A DNA stretch of 64,000 bases from Mycobacterium xenopi (GCF_009936235.1 NZ_AP022314.1:372001-436000), one strand, 5' to 3'; counted from the stretch's first letter, positions 8,861 to 18,069 are shown. Notes: a model not told the origin generated them from the letters alone. Program-made: numbers and translations.

Positions 8861-9130
8861 TTACAACCACCCCATCGAGCTCTGATTGAAACCGTGGCCA
8901 CTCGCGCAGCGGCTTTTGTGCCGATGTGCGGAAGTGCACGAATTGTGTTGTCGTAATTGGTCGAAAGATTGTGCAGCATACGGGGGCCTTGCCGCAATTC
9001 GCCCTCCATGCCCTATGCTGGTAGTGGCAGCCGATTGAGGTGGCAGCTGATCCAGATGCGCTCCGCGTAGGTATCACCGATTAGCGGCGCAATTCCCGGT
9101 CAAAGGCGCCGCGGGAACCTGGGCGGCTCC

Positions 9131-10210
9131 TCATCCACCAGTGGGTGAGCTGAGTCCGGGAAGGATGTCGCCCAGGCTGAACGTAACCGGTTGTTCCAGT
9201 TGGGCATACGTGCACGAACGCGGGTCGCGATCGGGCCGCCAGCGATTGAACTGCGCCGTGTGGCGGAAGCGTTCGCCTTCCATGTGGTCGTAGCGCACCT
9301 CGACGACCCGCTCGGGCCGCAGCGGTACGAACGAGAGGTCTTTACCCGCATTCCAGCGTGAGCCTGAGTTGCGCCCTGGCGGGCGCTCACCGGCCATGTG
9401 CGCGGGCCAATTCCACGGGTGCGTATCGAAAGTGGTTGCCAGCAGCTGCAATTCAGCCAACAGTCGCCTTCGCTCCGCCATTGGGAATGCGCCCACGACG
9501 CCGACCCAACCAAGTATGCCGTCCTGCTTGTAGAGGCCCAGCAGTAGCGAGCCGACCGCGTCGCCGCCCGACTTGTGCGCGCGGTAGCCTGCGACAACAC
9601 AATCCGCGGTGCGCTGGTGTTTGACCTTGAACATTACGCGTCGGTCCGGCTGATAGGTGATGGTCAGCGGCTTGGCGATGATCCCGTCGAGCCCTGCCCC
9701 CTCGAACTCGGCGAACCATCGCCGGGCGGTAATGACATCCGTGGTCGCCGGGGTGACGTGAATCGAGGGTCCCGAGCCTGCAAGAGCATCCACGAGAGCG
9801 GCGCGGCGCTCGCTGAACGGTCGCTGGGTGTAGTCGGTGTCGCCAAGGGCGAGCAGGTCGAAGGCGATCAGCGAAGCCGGTGTCTGATCGGCGAGCACCC
9901 GCACGCGCGATGCCGCCGGATGCAGCCGCAGCTGCAGCGTGTCGAAGTCCAGGCCGTGATCGGTGGCGATGACGATCTCACCGTCGATCACGCACCGACG
10001 CGGCAACTCCGCGGTGGCCGCCGCGACGAGTTCCGGGAAATACCGCGTCATCGATCGCTCGTTGCGGCTGCCCAGCTCCACTTCGTCGCCGTCGCGGAAA
10101 CAGATTGTCCTGAACCCGTCCCACTTCGGCTCGTAGAAGGCGCCGGATGGGATCGACCGAACGGGTTTGGCCAACATCGGCGAGACCGGCGGCATTACAG
10201 GCAGCTGCAC
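9131..10210 (-). CDS. ligC: ATP-dependent DNA ligase (LigC1)
   Basis: Seals nicks in a back-up or short-gap repair pathway. Nucleotidyltransferase motif I is EPKWDGFR (Lys29 is the AMP acceptor), motif III is around LLAFDLLALGD (seen as SLIAFDLLALG), motif IV is GLDGIIAKP and motif V is VMFKVKH. The C-terminal OB domain ends RYDHMEGERFRHTAQFNRWRPDRDP (quoted in part). GTG start at 10210 (VQLPVMPPVSPML), matching Rv3731; the frame is open to an ATG at 10297. Divergent from ligC2 with only 60 bases between starts, so the two promoters overlap. Confidence 0.93.
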   Translation of the reverse strand: MQLPVMPPVSPMLAKPVRSIPSGAFYEPKWDGFRTICFRDGDEVELGSRNERSMTRYFPELVAAATAELPRRCVIDGEIVIATDHGLDFDTLQLRLHPAASRVRVLADQTPASLIAFDLLALGDTDYTQRPFSERRAALVDALAGSGPSIHVTPATTDVITARRWFAEFEGAGLDGIIAKPLTITYQPDRRVMFKVKHQRTADCVVAGYRAHKSGGDAVGSLLLGLYKQDGILGWVGVVGAFPMAERRRLLAELQLLATTFDTHPWNWPAHMAGERPPGRNSGSRWNAGKDLSFVPLRPERVVEVRYDHMEGERFRHTAQFNRWRPDRDPRSCTYAQLEQPVTFSLGDILPGLSSPTGG

Positions 10211-10270
10211 CCGCTCATTGTTGCGCACGGGCGCCGATGACATTGCCCCGGTTGCGGGGTCTACGTTTGT

Positions 10271-11311
10271 ATGAAGGGCGTGGATCTGCCCGTGCAACCG
10301 CCGTTGGAGCCGATGCTGGCCAAGGCCGCGACCAAAGTCCCCACCGACGCCGGGGTGTGGTCATACGAACCGAAGTGGGATGGCTTCCGGGCGTTGGTTT
10401 TCCGCGACGGCGACGAGGTGGTGCTGCAATCGCGCAACGGAAGGGAGCTCGGCCGGTATTTCCCGGAGCTGCTCGACGCCCTGCGCGACGAGGTCGCGAC
10501 CCGGTGCGTGCTCGACGGAGAGGTCGTCGTACCCCGCGAAATCGGCGGCCGGATCCGGTTGGACTGGGAATCGCTCTCCCAGCGCATCCACCCCGCGGCG
10601 AGCCGGATCACGATGCTGGCCCGACAGACCCCGGCGCATTTCATCGGTTTCGACGCGCTGGCCACCGGCTCGACGTCGTTGCTCGGCGAACCGTTCCGGA
10701 TCCGCCGCCGCGCGCTGTCGGAACTGGTCGATCACCAGCAGTGGTGTCATGTCACCGGTGCCACCGAAGACCCGCAACTGGGGCAGCAGTGGCTGACGAC
10801 GTTCGAAGGCGCGGGTTTGGACGGGGTCGTCGCCAAACGGCTTGACGGGCCGTACCTGCCGGGCAAGCGGGACATGGTCAAGGTCAAACACGCCCGCGAG
10901 GCCGATTGTGTGGCGATCGGCTATCGCATCCACAAGAGCGGACAGGGCATCGGATCGATCCTGCTGGGCTTGTACCGCGACGACGGCGAACTGCAAATGG
11001 TCGGCGGCGCAGCATCTTTCACCGCTAAAGACCGGCTCAAGCTGCTGGCCGAACTCGAGCCGCTGCGCAAGGGCGCCGACGTCGTCTACGAAGGTGAGCC
11101 CAGCAGATGGAATTCGGCTGCGGACAAACGGTGGATACCCATTCGACCGGAGAAGGTCGCTGAGGTTGCTTACGACCAGATGGAGGGCCAACGGTTCCGG
11201 CACGCGGTGCATTTCGTGCGCTGGCGACCCGACCGCGACCCCAAAAGCTGCACGTTCGACCAGCTCGACGTACCCACGACCTATGACCTGTACGACGTGC
11301 TGGAATCGTAA
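10271..11311 (+). CDS. ATP-dependent DNA ligase (LigC2)
   Basis: A second LigC-type ligase, 346 residues, clearly paralogous to its divergent neighbour. Lys35 in YEPKWDGFR is the adenylation residue; GLDGVVAKR (motif IV) and DMVKVKH (motif V) follow, and the OB domain ends with the same FRHAVHFVRWRPDRDP pattern. The stop overlaps the start of the primase-polymerase gene (TAATG), so they form an operon. M. smegmatis also has two LigC enzymes beside a primase-polymerase, whereas M. tuberculosis has one. Confidence 0.92.
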   Translation: MKGVDLPVQPPLEPMLAKAATKVPTDAGVWSYEPKWDGFRALVFRDGDEVVLQSRNGRELGRYFPELLDALRDEVATRCVLDGEVVVPREIGGRIRLDWESLSQRIHPAASRITMLARQTPAHFIGFDALATGSTSLLGEPFRIRRRALSELVDHQQWCHVTGATEDPQLGQQWLTTFEGAGLDGVVAKRLDGPYLPGKRDMVKVKHAREADCVAIGYRIHKSGQGIGSILLGLYRDDGELQMVGGAASFTAKDRLKLLAELEPLRKGADVVYEGEPSRWNSAADKRWIPIRPEKVAEVAYDQMEGQRFRHAVHFVRWRPDRDPKSCTFDQLDVPTTYDLYDVLES

Positions 11312-12363
11312 TGCCTAGTGCTGCAGAAGAACTCGACGTCGACGGGATCACCGTTCGGTTGACCAACCCGGACCGGATATATTTCCCGAAACTGGGTTCG
11401 GCCGGCACCAAACGCCGGCTCGTCGAGTACTATCGCGCGGTCGCGCCCGGCCCGATGCTGACCGCGCTGCGTGACCGGCCCACCCATTTGCAGCGTTTCC
11501 CCGACGGCATCGACGGGGAGGAGATCTACCAAAAGCGGATACCGCAACACCACCCCGACTATCTGGAAACCTGCCGGGTTACGTTCCCTTCTGGGCGCAC
11601 CGCCGACGCGCTGAAGGTGACCCATCCCGCCGCGATCGTGTGGGCCGCGCAAATGGGCACCGTCACCCTGCATCCCTGGCCAGTGCGCTGCCCCGACACC
11701 GAACATCCCGACGAGCTCAGGATCGACCTGGACCCGCAGCCTGGCACCGGGTTCGCCGAGGCTCGGGCGATCGCCGTCGACGTGCTCAAACCGTTGCTTG
11801 ACGAGCTCGGCCTGGTCGGCTACCCCAAGACGTCCGGTGGCCGGGGCGTGCACGTATTCCTGCGGATCAAAACCGACTGGGATTTCATCGCCGTACGTCG
11901 AGCCGGGATTGCCCTGGCCCGCGAGGTGGAACGCCGCGCACCGGACGCCGTCACGACCTCGTGGTGGAAAGAGGAGCGCGGAAAGCGCATCTTCATCGAC
12001 TACAACCAGAACGCCCGCGACCGCACGTTCGCGTCGGCATATTCGGTGCGGCGGACGCCGATCGCGACGGTATCTACCCCGCTGACCTGGCAGGAGCTGG
12101 CCCGCGCTGACCCCGACGATTACACGATCGCCACCGTGCCCGACCTAGTGGCCCGCCGCGAAGACCCGTGGGCCGATATGGAATCTGTCCGCCAGTCAAT
12201 TGCGCCGCTGCTGGAGATGGTCAGGGCCGACCAAGAGCGCGGCTTGGGCGACCTTCCATACCCGCCGAACTACCCGAAGATGCCGGGCGAACCGAAACGG
12301 GTTCAGCCCAGCCGGGACACCGACCTGAAGGCACAGCGTACGAGTGAACTCCATAGGCGTTAG
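11311..12363 (+). CDS. LigD-like archaeo-eukaryotic primase-polymerase (Prim-PolC type)
   Basis: A stand-alone polymerase of the LigD POL-domain family (Rv3730c orthologue) that fills short gaps, with a preference for ribonucleotides in characterised homologues. The metal-binding triad is visible as RIDLDPQPG (Asp139, Asp141) and FIDYNQN (Asp230). PKTSGGRGVHVFL is the conserved nucleotide-binding patch. 350 residues, start ATG 11311 overlapping the ligC2 stop. With LigC1/LigC2 it should form an excision-repair-type gap filling and sealing module, which is known in outline for mycobacteria. Confidence 0.92.
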   Translation: MPSAAEELDVDGITVRLTNPDRIYFPKLGSAGTKRRLVEYYRAVAPGPMLTALRDRPTHLQRFPDGIDGEEIYQKRIPQHHPDYLETCRVTFPSGRTADALKVTHPAAIVWAAQMGTVTLHPWPVRCPDTEHPDELRIDLDPQPGTGFAEARAIAVDVLKPLLDELGLVGYPKTSGGRGVHVFLRIKTDWDFIAVRRAGIALAREVERRAPDAVTTSWWKEERGKRIFIDYNQNARDRTFASAYSVRRTPIATVSTPLTWQELARADPDDYTIATVPDLVARREDPWADMESVRQSIAPLLEMVRADQERGLGDLPYPPNYPKMPGEPKRVQPSRDTDLKAQRTSELHRR

Positions 12364-12661
12364 CATTGCGGTCGCCCGATTACGTTGATCTACGCCTGAG
12401 TCGCTGCTGTCGGTGATCGGACGGTGATTCCCCTAAATCTGGGGCTGCGCAAGAACAAGACCGCGAAGTACACGACGTCGACCATAGCCACGTCTCGCGT
12501 GGCGGGTGGTCGATCGCTTTGGGCCGTGGCCGCCGAAAGCGGAAATGAGTTCGGCGATCGGTTGCGATGGTCAGCTTCTTACTCGGCCTGCAATATTCGT
12601 TGCTGCCAAGACCTGCCAATGGCGCGCGCATTTGGAGCGCGAAAGGTCCAAGACTTCTCGT

Positions 12662-12940
12662 ATGAAACCGCTTCGGGTGAGGGGTGCAATTACCAGTCGT
12701 CGCGGGCAGGTGCAGCCCATTGGCCGCCGTGAATGTGGGCGTGCCCACGCTGATGCAGTCGTCGCAATCTAGCGCGGTCGCAATGAGCATGACCCCCAGC
12801 CGGCTTGAGGCAGCCGCGGCTGTGATGGCGGCTCGGATGCAGCCATCGGCGCCACACTCTTTGCGGCCAGTGTCCGCTAACACGACAACGAAGCACAGTC
12901 GGCGGTCACGCTGCGTGCTGGGGCCGAGCCGTTGGTCTAG
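12662..12940 (+). pseudogene. Degenerate EspC-like type VII secretion substrate
   Basis: Remains of an EspC-family (ESX-associated) small protein. The start MKPLRV is at 12662. After a frame change, LPVVAGRCSPLAAVNV continues to LEAAAAVMAARMQ. After a second change near 12850, ATLFAASVR-stop-HDNEAQSAVTLRA runs to a TAG at 12938. The AGRC motif, the Met/Arg-Gln helix and the NEAQSA tail match the intact homologue at 19141-19452. The stop at 12878-12880 sits where the Tyr of the YxxxE secretion motif would be. Nothing is recognised between 12364 and 12661. Confidence 0.6.
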
Positions 12941-13060
12941 ATGCCAGGGACACCCTGCGGTCTCTGTCCAAGCTGCTGGCTGGCATACCGAACATCTGAC
13001 TCAAGGCGCGTCTATTGGGAGATGATCCCGAACCGGTGGGGAGCGCTTTTGCTGATGGCA
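12941..13060 (+). pseudogene. N-terminal remnant of a type VII effector, cut by IS3
   Basis: An ATG directly follows the stop of the EspC-like pseudogene, the same junction as in the second locus at 19140. Scattered over frames are WHTEHLTQGA and YWEMIPNRWGALL, which resemble the family start (DTxHLxxAAxYWxxxAxxWxxxF). The sequence stops at the IS3 left end and the rest of the gene is not in the window. The assignment rests on short matches. Confidence 0.4.
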
Positions 13061-13116
13061 GGTCCCCGATAGTCGGTCCACCTGGTTTTGGAGCCAGGTT
13101 GTGATTGATACCGATT

Positions 13117-13959
13117 TCAGTTGATCTCGCAGGCCACGGGGTGATGGGTGTGGCTGCATTGGGCAGCGTACTCGACCGGAGTGAGGTAGCTCAGCGCCGA
13201 GTGACGGTGTCGATGATTGTGTTCGTGCTTGAAGTCGTCGATGACGACGCGAGCCTCAAGCAGGTTGGTCCAATGGTTGCGGTTGAGGCACTCCCTTCGT
13301 AGTCGGTTGTTAAACGATTCGATGTAGCCGTTCTCCCACGGCGCCCCGGGCGGGATGTAAGTCATCCCCACCTTCCCGGCGCAAAACGATTGCAGCGCTT
13401 GGGAAATGAGTTCCGGACCGTTGTCCATCCGCAGCACCATCGGCGGGCCGCCGGCCGCGGCGAAACACTTCTCCAAGTCCTCGATCAGCCGCTCGGCGGT
13501 GATCGAGCGTTCCACGATATTCAGTAGCGATTCGCGGGTGTGCTCGTCGAGCATCGACGCGATCTTGACGGCCTTGCCGTCGATGGTGGAGTCAAACTGG
13601 AAATCGATCGCCCACACCACTTTCGGCGCATCGGCAGCCACCTCAGCCGGCCACGACGACTGACCTGTCCGCTTGCGCGGGCTGTGCACCCGCCGCTGCA
13701 GGCCTTCCTCCTTCCACAGCCGGTGGACCTTCTTCTTGTTCACATCCCGGTGCTCGTCGTGGCGCAGCGCCGCCCACGCGCGACGAAACCCATGGCACGG
13801 GTGCTTGGTGGAGTAGTCACGCAGCCAGCGGCGCAGCTCGGCGTCAGGGTCAGCAGGGGTCTGCGCGACAGGGATGCGGCGATACGTGGAACGGGCAAGC
13901 CCGACCGCTTTGCACGCCAGCCGCTCCGACACGCCCAGAACCTCTTTGAGCATGTCCAC
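13117..13959 (-). CDS. IS3-family transposase OrfB (DDE integrase domain)
   Basis: 280 residues with an N-terminal HTH_21-like region (CHGFRRAWAALRHDEHRDVNKKKVHRLWKEEGL, quoted in part) and an rve integrase core: VVWAIDFQFD (first Asp), MDNGPELIS (second Asp) and WENGYIESFNNRLRRE (Glu). The frame is open upstream of the GTG at 13959 back to the slippery site, so it is probably made as an OrfAB fusion by -1 frameshifting. Confidence 0.92.
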   Translation of the reverse strand: MDMLKEVLGVSERLACKAVGLARSTYRRIPVAQTPADPDAELRRWLRDYSTKHPCHGFRRAWAALRHDEHRDVNKKKVHRLWKEEGLQRRVHSPRKRTGQSSWPAEVAADAPKVVWAIDFQFDSTIDGKAVKIASMLDEHTRESLLNIVERSITAERLIEDLEKCFAAAGGPPMVLRMDNGPELISQALQSFCAGKVGMTYIPPGAPWENGYIESFNNRLRRECLNRNHWTNLLEARVVIDDFKHEHNHRHRHSALSYLTPVEYAAQCSHTHHPVACEIN

Positions 13960-13982
13960 GGCGCGGCGCTTGGCGTCCGGGC

Positions 13983-14273
13983 TCAGAATTTTCCCTTGGC
14001 CACCTCCCGCAAAGCATCCTTCTGCAGCTCAGCCTCAGCCAGCAGCCGCTTCAAGCGGGTGTTTTGCTCCCGCAGCTCTTTGAGCTCTTTGGCCCCATCC
14101 AGATCCATCCCGCCGTAGGCGCGGCGCCAGTTGTACAGCGTCGCCGCTGACACCTCCAGCTCGGCGGCGATCTCTTCGTTGGTCTTGCCCGCCGCGGCGA
14201 GTTCGTCAGCGCGGCGCAGCTTACGCACCACATCCTCAGCGGAATACTTCTTCCGGCCAGCCATGTGATTCAT
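13983..14273 (-). CDS. IS3-family transposase OrfA (helix-turn-helix)
   Basis: About 96 residues from ATG 14273 (MNHMAGRKKYSAEDVV), preceded by AAGGGACG. It has an HTH_8-type DNA-binding domain (TNEEIAAELEVSAATLYNWRR) followed by a leucine-zipper coiled coil (LKELREQNTRLKRLLAEAE). It ends in a -1 slippery heptamer three codons before its TGA. Confidence 0.9.
   Translation of the reverse strand: MNHMAGRKKYSAEDVVRKLRRADELAAAGKTNEEIAAELEVSAATLYNWRRAYGGMDLDGAKELKELREQNTRLKRLLAEAELQKDALREVAKGKF
13989..13995 (-). other. Programmed -1 frameshift heptamer GGGAAAA
   Basis: In the orfA frame the bases read aaG GGA AAA ttc tga, an X XXY YYZ heptamer just before the stop. Slipping back one base joins orfA to the orfB frame (att ctg agc). 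This is the standard way IS3 elements make the OrfAB transposase. Confidence 0.7.
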
Positions 14274-14349
14274 CGTCCCTTCCAGCCCCACTTCGGGGCC
14301 ACAGGACTCTAAAACAAGGCGGACTCATTCACCGGGGACACGCCACTGA

Positions 14350-14620
14350 GACCTATCACCAGATCCGCTCTCGAGCAGGACGAACCGAGAACTCAAGCGC
14401 CTCAACGCGATTCTGAAGCGACCGGCGAGTCCCTTCGGGGCGGAGCTCGACCCCCAACACAAGAAAGAAATAGTCGATTTCGTCGACGCCGCCCACGAGA
14501 AGCTCGGGGTCGAGCCATCTGCATCGTCCTGAGATCGACAGGGTGTCGGCGGCCCGAGCACCTACTCTGCCGCCAAGACGCGCGCTCACAGTCGGCGCGC
14601 GCCTGCCTATACCCTCATTG
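14350..14620 (+). pseudogene. IS3-family transposase remnant (orfA end / orfB start)
   Basis: On the plus strand, RTNRELKRLNAIL-KRPASPFGAELDP then KEIVDFVDAAHEKLGVEP (14374-14532) matches the C-terminus of IS3/IS51-group OrfA running into the OrfB N-terminus. PSTYSAAKTR follows in another frame. Two frame changes and a stop make it dead. It belongs to a different IS3 group from the complete element next to it. Confidence 0.7.
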
Positions 14621-14707
14621 GAGGGCCGGCGGCAAAATAGCGCTGTTCGTTGGTTGCCACCGAAGACGCCGAAATTACCGTTGCGAGTAAACGAGCTTAA
14701 GACGCGG

Positions 14708-15124
14708 CTAGCATTCGCGGGTAGACGCTTCAGCGTATGTGGGGCGGCCGCCGTTATCAGGAAACAGGGCAGATCTTAGGGGATACCGGCACAGCTTGCG
14801 CTGGATTGATCGCAGCAACGGAAGTGCTTTCTCATCGCCGCCCGTCCCGTAGTCCAACCCTGAGCCGATCAGACTACTCGCCCAGCATGTCTCGGTAAGC
14901 AGCTGCGCGCGCGCCCAGTCCAATTCGGAAAGTGGTTCTTTCCGCGCAATGGCTCTTCTGAGTCGTATCAGCAATTCATTAAATTCGTCTGACGTCGAAA
15001 TCCCTAAGATCTTAATCGGATAAGGTGTGTAGCCGGCTGGGCCCTCAAACTCGCTGAGGACAGTCAGCATAAACTCGCGTTCGTCGTCAGTCAGGTCGAT
15101 CGGGATCAGCTTCGGCTCGGTCAT
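14708..15124 (-). CDS. Hypothetical protein, candidate immunity to the adjacent effector
   Basis: 138 residues, acidic, starting ATG 15124 (MTEPKLIPIDLTDDEREFML). No family recognised. It lies 59 bases downstream of the type VII effector on the same strand, which is where immunity proteins of polymorphic toxins sit. No signal peptide or membrane segment, so it would act in the cytoplasm. The frame is intact although the effector is disrupted. The immunity role is inference from position only. Confidence 0.55.
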   Translation of the reverse strand: MTEPKLIPIDLTDDEREFMLTVLSEFEGPAGYTPYPIKILGISTSDEFNELLIRLRRAIARKEPLSELDWARAQLLTETCWASSLIGSGLDYGTGGDEKALPLLRSIQRKLCRYPLRSALFPDNGGRPTYAEASTREC

Positions 15125-15183
15125 TGCTTTACCCTAGGCCAGGCGTGACACAAGATCACTCGTCTGCTTCTGATACGTCACAG

Positions 15184-16332
15184 CTATCCCTCGTATTCCT
15201 CTGGATCTTCGCCTAACACCGGCAGCCAATGGTGGCTGTGGGGAGGATAGACGGGGTGCGGCCCAGTCGCCGGTGAATCCCAGGGCATTCCACCGCCGAC
15301 GGGAAGCCTTGGCATTGCCACGCCACCCCCTCTGCCGCCAGGCGCTGGCTTAGCTGGCGGTGCAGCTTCAACCGGTGCGTGGCCCGGTCCCTTGGGTGCG
15401 CCTGGTTCGAGTGCTGGCGCACCAGCAGGATGCGGCAATTCCTCAAGCCGGCTGTGCGGGAATGAATCGACGCGTTCTTTGATCTTGGGCACTATGCCTT
15501 TGTCCTGGTTCCCCAAGACGTAGTCCATGCCGTCCTTGGGTTTGAATACCGTCCCAGCATCGGAACCCCTAGCTGCCCCCGTAGGGTCACGGATGACGAC
15601 AATGTTGTTCTTGGGGTCGTAGATTACCGGCGCACCATCAGTGCTACTGTTGCCCAGTATTAGGTCCTTCGGATTGTTGACGCTATCTTGCATCATTTTG
15701 TAGATGAGGTCGGCGAGTTGGTCTTTGGTCATCCCGGGGAAATCAGCCATGTGTCCGTCGGGACCACTAGCGTGCCCGTAGGCGATCTTCTGCGCGGCCC
15801 TCATAAGTGGGTCACTGCTCCAGCCGCCTGGTGGCGGGTCTGGTTCTGGATGTGGACTTTCCGGTATCGGTGTGCCGTAACCAGTAAGTTGGATCCCGTT
15901 GTGCTCATCCTTTGATGGATGGTCAACAGCGAATGGCTCTTCGAAAAAGGTAAGATTGTCGATGCCCTCTGTCGCGGTGGCGATTTCCGTAGCTATCGCG
16001 TGATCGTTCGCGACCAACGCAGCGACACGATGCTGGATGAAAGCGGTGTGGCCTTGTGCTGCGGCAAGACGTGCAGCCCGAAACTCAGCCGAACCGCCCT
16101 TGGAACGGTCGGTGACCGAATAATCCTCACCGACATCGAAACCCTCTGCGCGAGCCTCGCTAACGGCATCAAGCACCGAGTCCCTCGATGCCTGTAACTG
16201 TTCGTCTCCGCGATGAGCGATCGTGGCGGCCTGCTGCAATTGGTACACCGCACCGCGCACCTTCACCAAGTCGGTGGAGGCACGTTCATACGCTGCATCC
16301 TTAGCCTGACCCGTCCACGGCGTGCCTCCAGG
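15184..16332 (-). pseudogene. C-terminal part of IS21-interrupted type VII effector
   Basis: Residues about 49-430 of the reconstructed protein. The first part is helical (WTGQAKDAAYERASTDLVKV through QASRDSVLDAVSEARAEGFD), typical of the WXG/LXG-like N-terminal domain of ESX effectors. A linker follows, then a domain with GHMADFPGMTKDQLADLIY and IVVIRDPTGAARGSDAGTVFKP, then a Pro/Gly-rich tail ending LPVLGEDPEEYEG. Joining 18997-19140 to this piece at 16332 restores one open frame of 430 codons. A BECR-like RNase fold for the C-terminal domain is only a guess from the DP-GTVFKP pattern. Confidence 0.7.
16326..16332. repeat. 7-bp target-site duplication, left copy
   Basis: CTCCAGG immediately before the IS21 left end (TGTCGACC). 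The same seven bases follow the right end at 18990-18996. Confidence 0.9.
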
Positions 16333-16495
16333 TGTCGACCGCCACGATGATGGGACCACCTTGAGCGGGGTTTAGCCAGTCGCATGGGACCACCCGTTTG
16401 CCAGTGATGGGACCACCGGCGTGTCGTACGTCCGGGGTCGCTCGATTACTGGGTCGGATCACTTCATGTCGATCGATGTGAAGGAGGTCCGCTGA

Positions 16496-18069
16496 ATGTA
16501 TCGGGAGGTTTCGGTGATCGAGGTACGTGAGTTGTTGCGGGTGTGGATGTCGGGGGCCGGCTTGCGCCGGGTGGCTGCGTTGGCCGGGGTGGATCGTAAG
16601 ACCGCACGCAGCTATACGAATGCGGCGGCGCTGGCCGGGTTGGACCGCGGTGGTGCTCTTGATCAGCTCACCGATGAGCTGATCGGCGCGGTGATCGAGG
16701 CGGTGCGGCCGGACCGGCCGGATGGCCACGGCCAAGTGTGGGAAGTGTTGCGCGCCAATCACGATCAGATCGTCAAGTGGGTGGAAGAGGGCCTGACGGT
16801 GGTCAAGATCTGTGACCTGTTGGAGCGGCGCGGCACGGCGGTGCCCCAGCGGACGTTGCACCGGTACTGCACGCAGTGCACCGAGTACCGGGGCCGTCGC
16901 AGCGCTGGCACGGTGCCGGTGGTCGATGGTGAGCCCGGCGTGGAGTGCCAGATCGACTTCGGCCGGATGGGCAAGATCTTTGATGCCGAATCGGGGCGCA
17001 ACCGAGTGGTGCACGCGCTGATCTTCACCGCGGTGTATTCGAGGCACATGTTCGTGTGGCTGACGTTTAACCAGACGCTGGAGGCGATTGTCGCCGGCTG
17101 CGAGGCGGCCTGGCAGTTCTTTGGCGGTGTCTTCAAGGTGTTGATCCCTGATAACATGACACCGATTGTGCCCAAGGCAGATTCGACCGATCCGCAGTTC
17201 AGTGTGGGTTGGACGGAGTACTCGCAGGTCCGTGGATTCTTCACCGATCCGGCCCGGGTTCGTCACCCCCAGGACAAGCCGCGGGTGGAACGTATGGTCC
17301 AGTACGTGCGGGGCAACTTCTTCGCCGGCGAAGACTTCGCCGACCTCGCCGACGCTCAGGCCCGAGCCCAGGTGTGGTGTGCCGGCAAGGCCGCCAGCGC
17401 ATCCACGGCACCACCTGTCAACGCCCGGCGGTGGTGTTCGCCGAGCGCGAGGCCGCACTGCTGCTGCCCGCCCCAGCAGCGGTCTACCAGGTGCCGATCT
17501 ACGCTGAAGCCAAGGTGCACCGCGACTACCACATTCAAGTCGATCGGGCATTGTATTCAATCCCCGAACACCTTCGCGGGCAGACCGTTTCGGTGCGCGC
17601 CGACGGCGAGTTGGTCAAGGCGTTCCACGGCGGAAAGCTGGTCAAGACTCATCCCCGCCAGCCCGCCGGCGGACGTTGCACCGACCCGGCTGATCTGCCC
17701 GCTGACAAGACCGGCTACGCGATGCGGGACCTGACCCGGCTGATCGCCACCGCGGCCGGCCACGGGGCTGATATCGGCATCTACGCCGAACGTCTGCTCG
17801 ATCACCAGCTGCCGTGGACACGCATGCGCCAGGTGTACCGGTTGTTGGGGCTGGTCAAACGCTACGGCGCGGCCCCGGTGAACACCGCCTGCGGGCGGGC
17901 ATTGGAGCTCGATGTGGTCTCGGTGTCCAAGATCGCCGCGATGCTGCACAAGGCCACCGAGAACACCCCAGCCGAGGCGCCGCGGGCGCCACCGGGCTGG
18001 CTCCGGCCCGGTTTGCCCGCGACCCGGGTGAATACCGCAGCCAAGGCAGGCAGCGGCCCGACTGGATGA
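16496..18069 (+). pseudogene. istA: IS21 transposase IstA, frameshifted
   Basis: The DDE transposase of IS21 elements. The first 300 codons are intact: an HTH (LRRVAALAGVDRKTARSYT) and an rve core with ECQIDFGRMG (first Asp), LIPDNMTPIV (second Asp) and HPQDKPRVERMVQYVR (Glu). Near 17385-17400 the frame shifts by one base (GGCCGCCAGC where GGCCGGCCAGC would keep frame). The rest, from QRIHGTTCQRPAVVFAERE, reads on to 18069 in the next frame. Confidence 0.88.

Larger units (their letters stand above)
13061..14340 (-). mobile_element. IS3-family insertion sequence
   Basis: About 1.28 kb with orfA and orfB on the minus strand. Imperfect terminal inverted repeats are visible: left 13062-13094 (GTCCCCGATAGTC...GTTTTGGAG) against right 14308-14340 read in reverse (GTCCCCGGTGAAT...GTTTTAGAG). 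The right end finishes in CA, as IS3 elements do; the left end has GG instead of TG. No target duplication is apparent, so flanking rearrangement is possible. It truncates an effector remnant on the left and abuts another IS3-type fragment on the right. Confidence 0.85.

Noticed and set aside
16301..17560. 419-codon minus-strand frame across IS21 istA
   Set aside because: Antisense to the clear IstA transposase; the sequence is low-complexity Arg/His and has no known motif.
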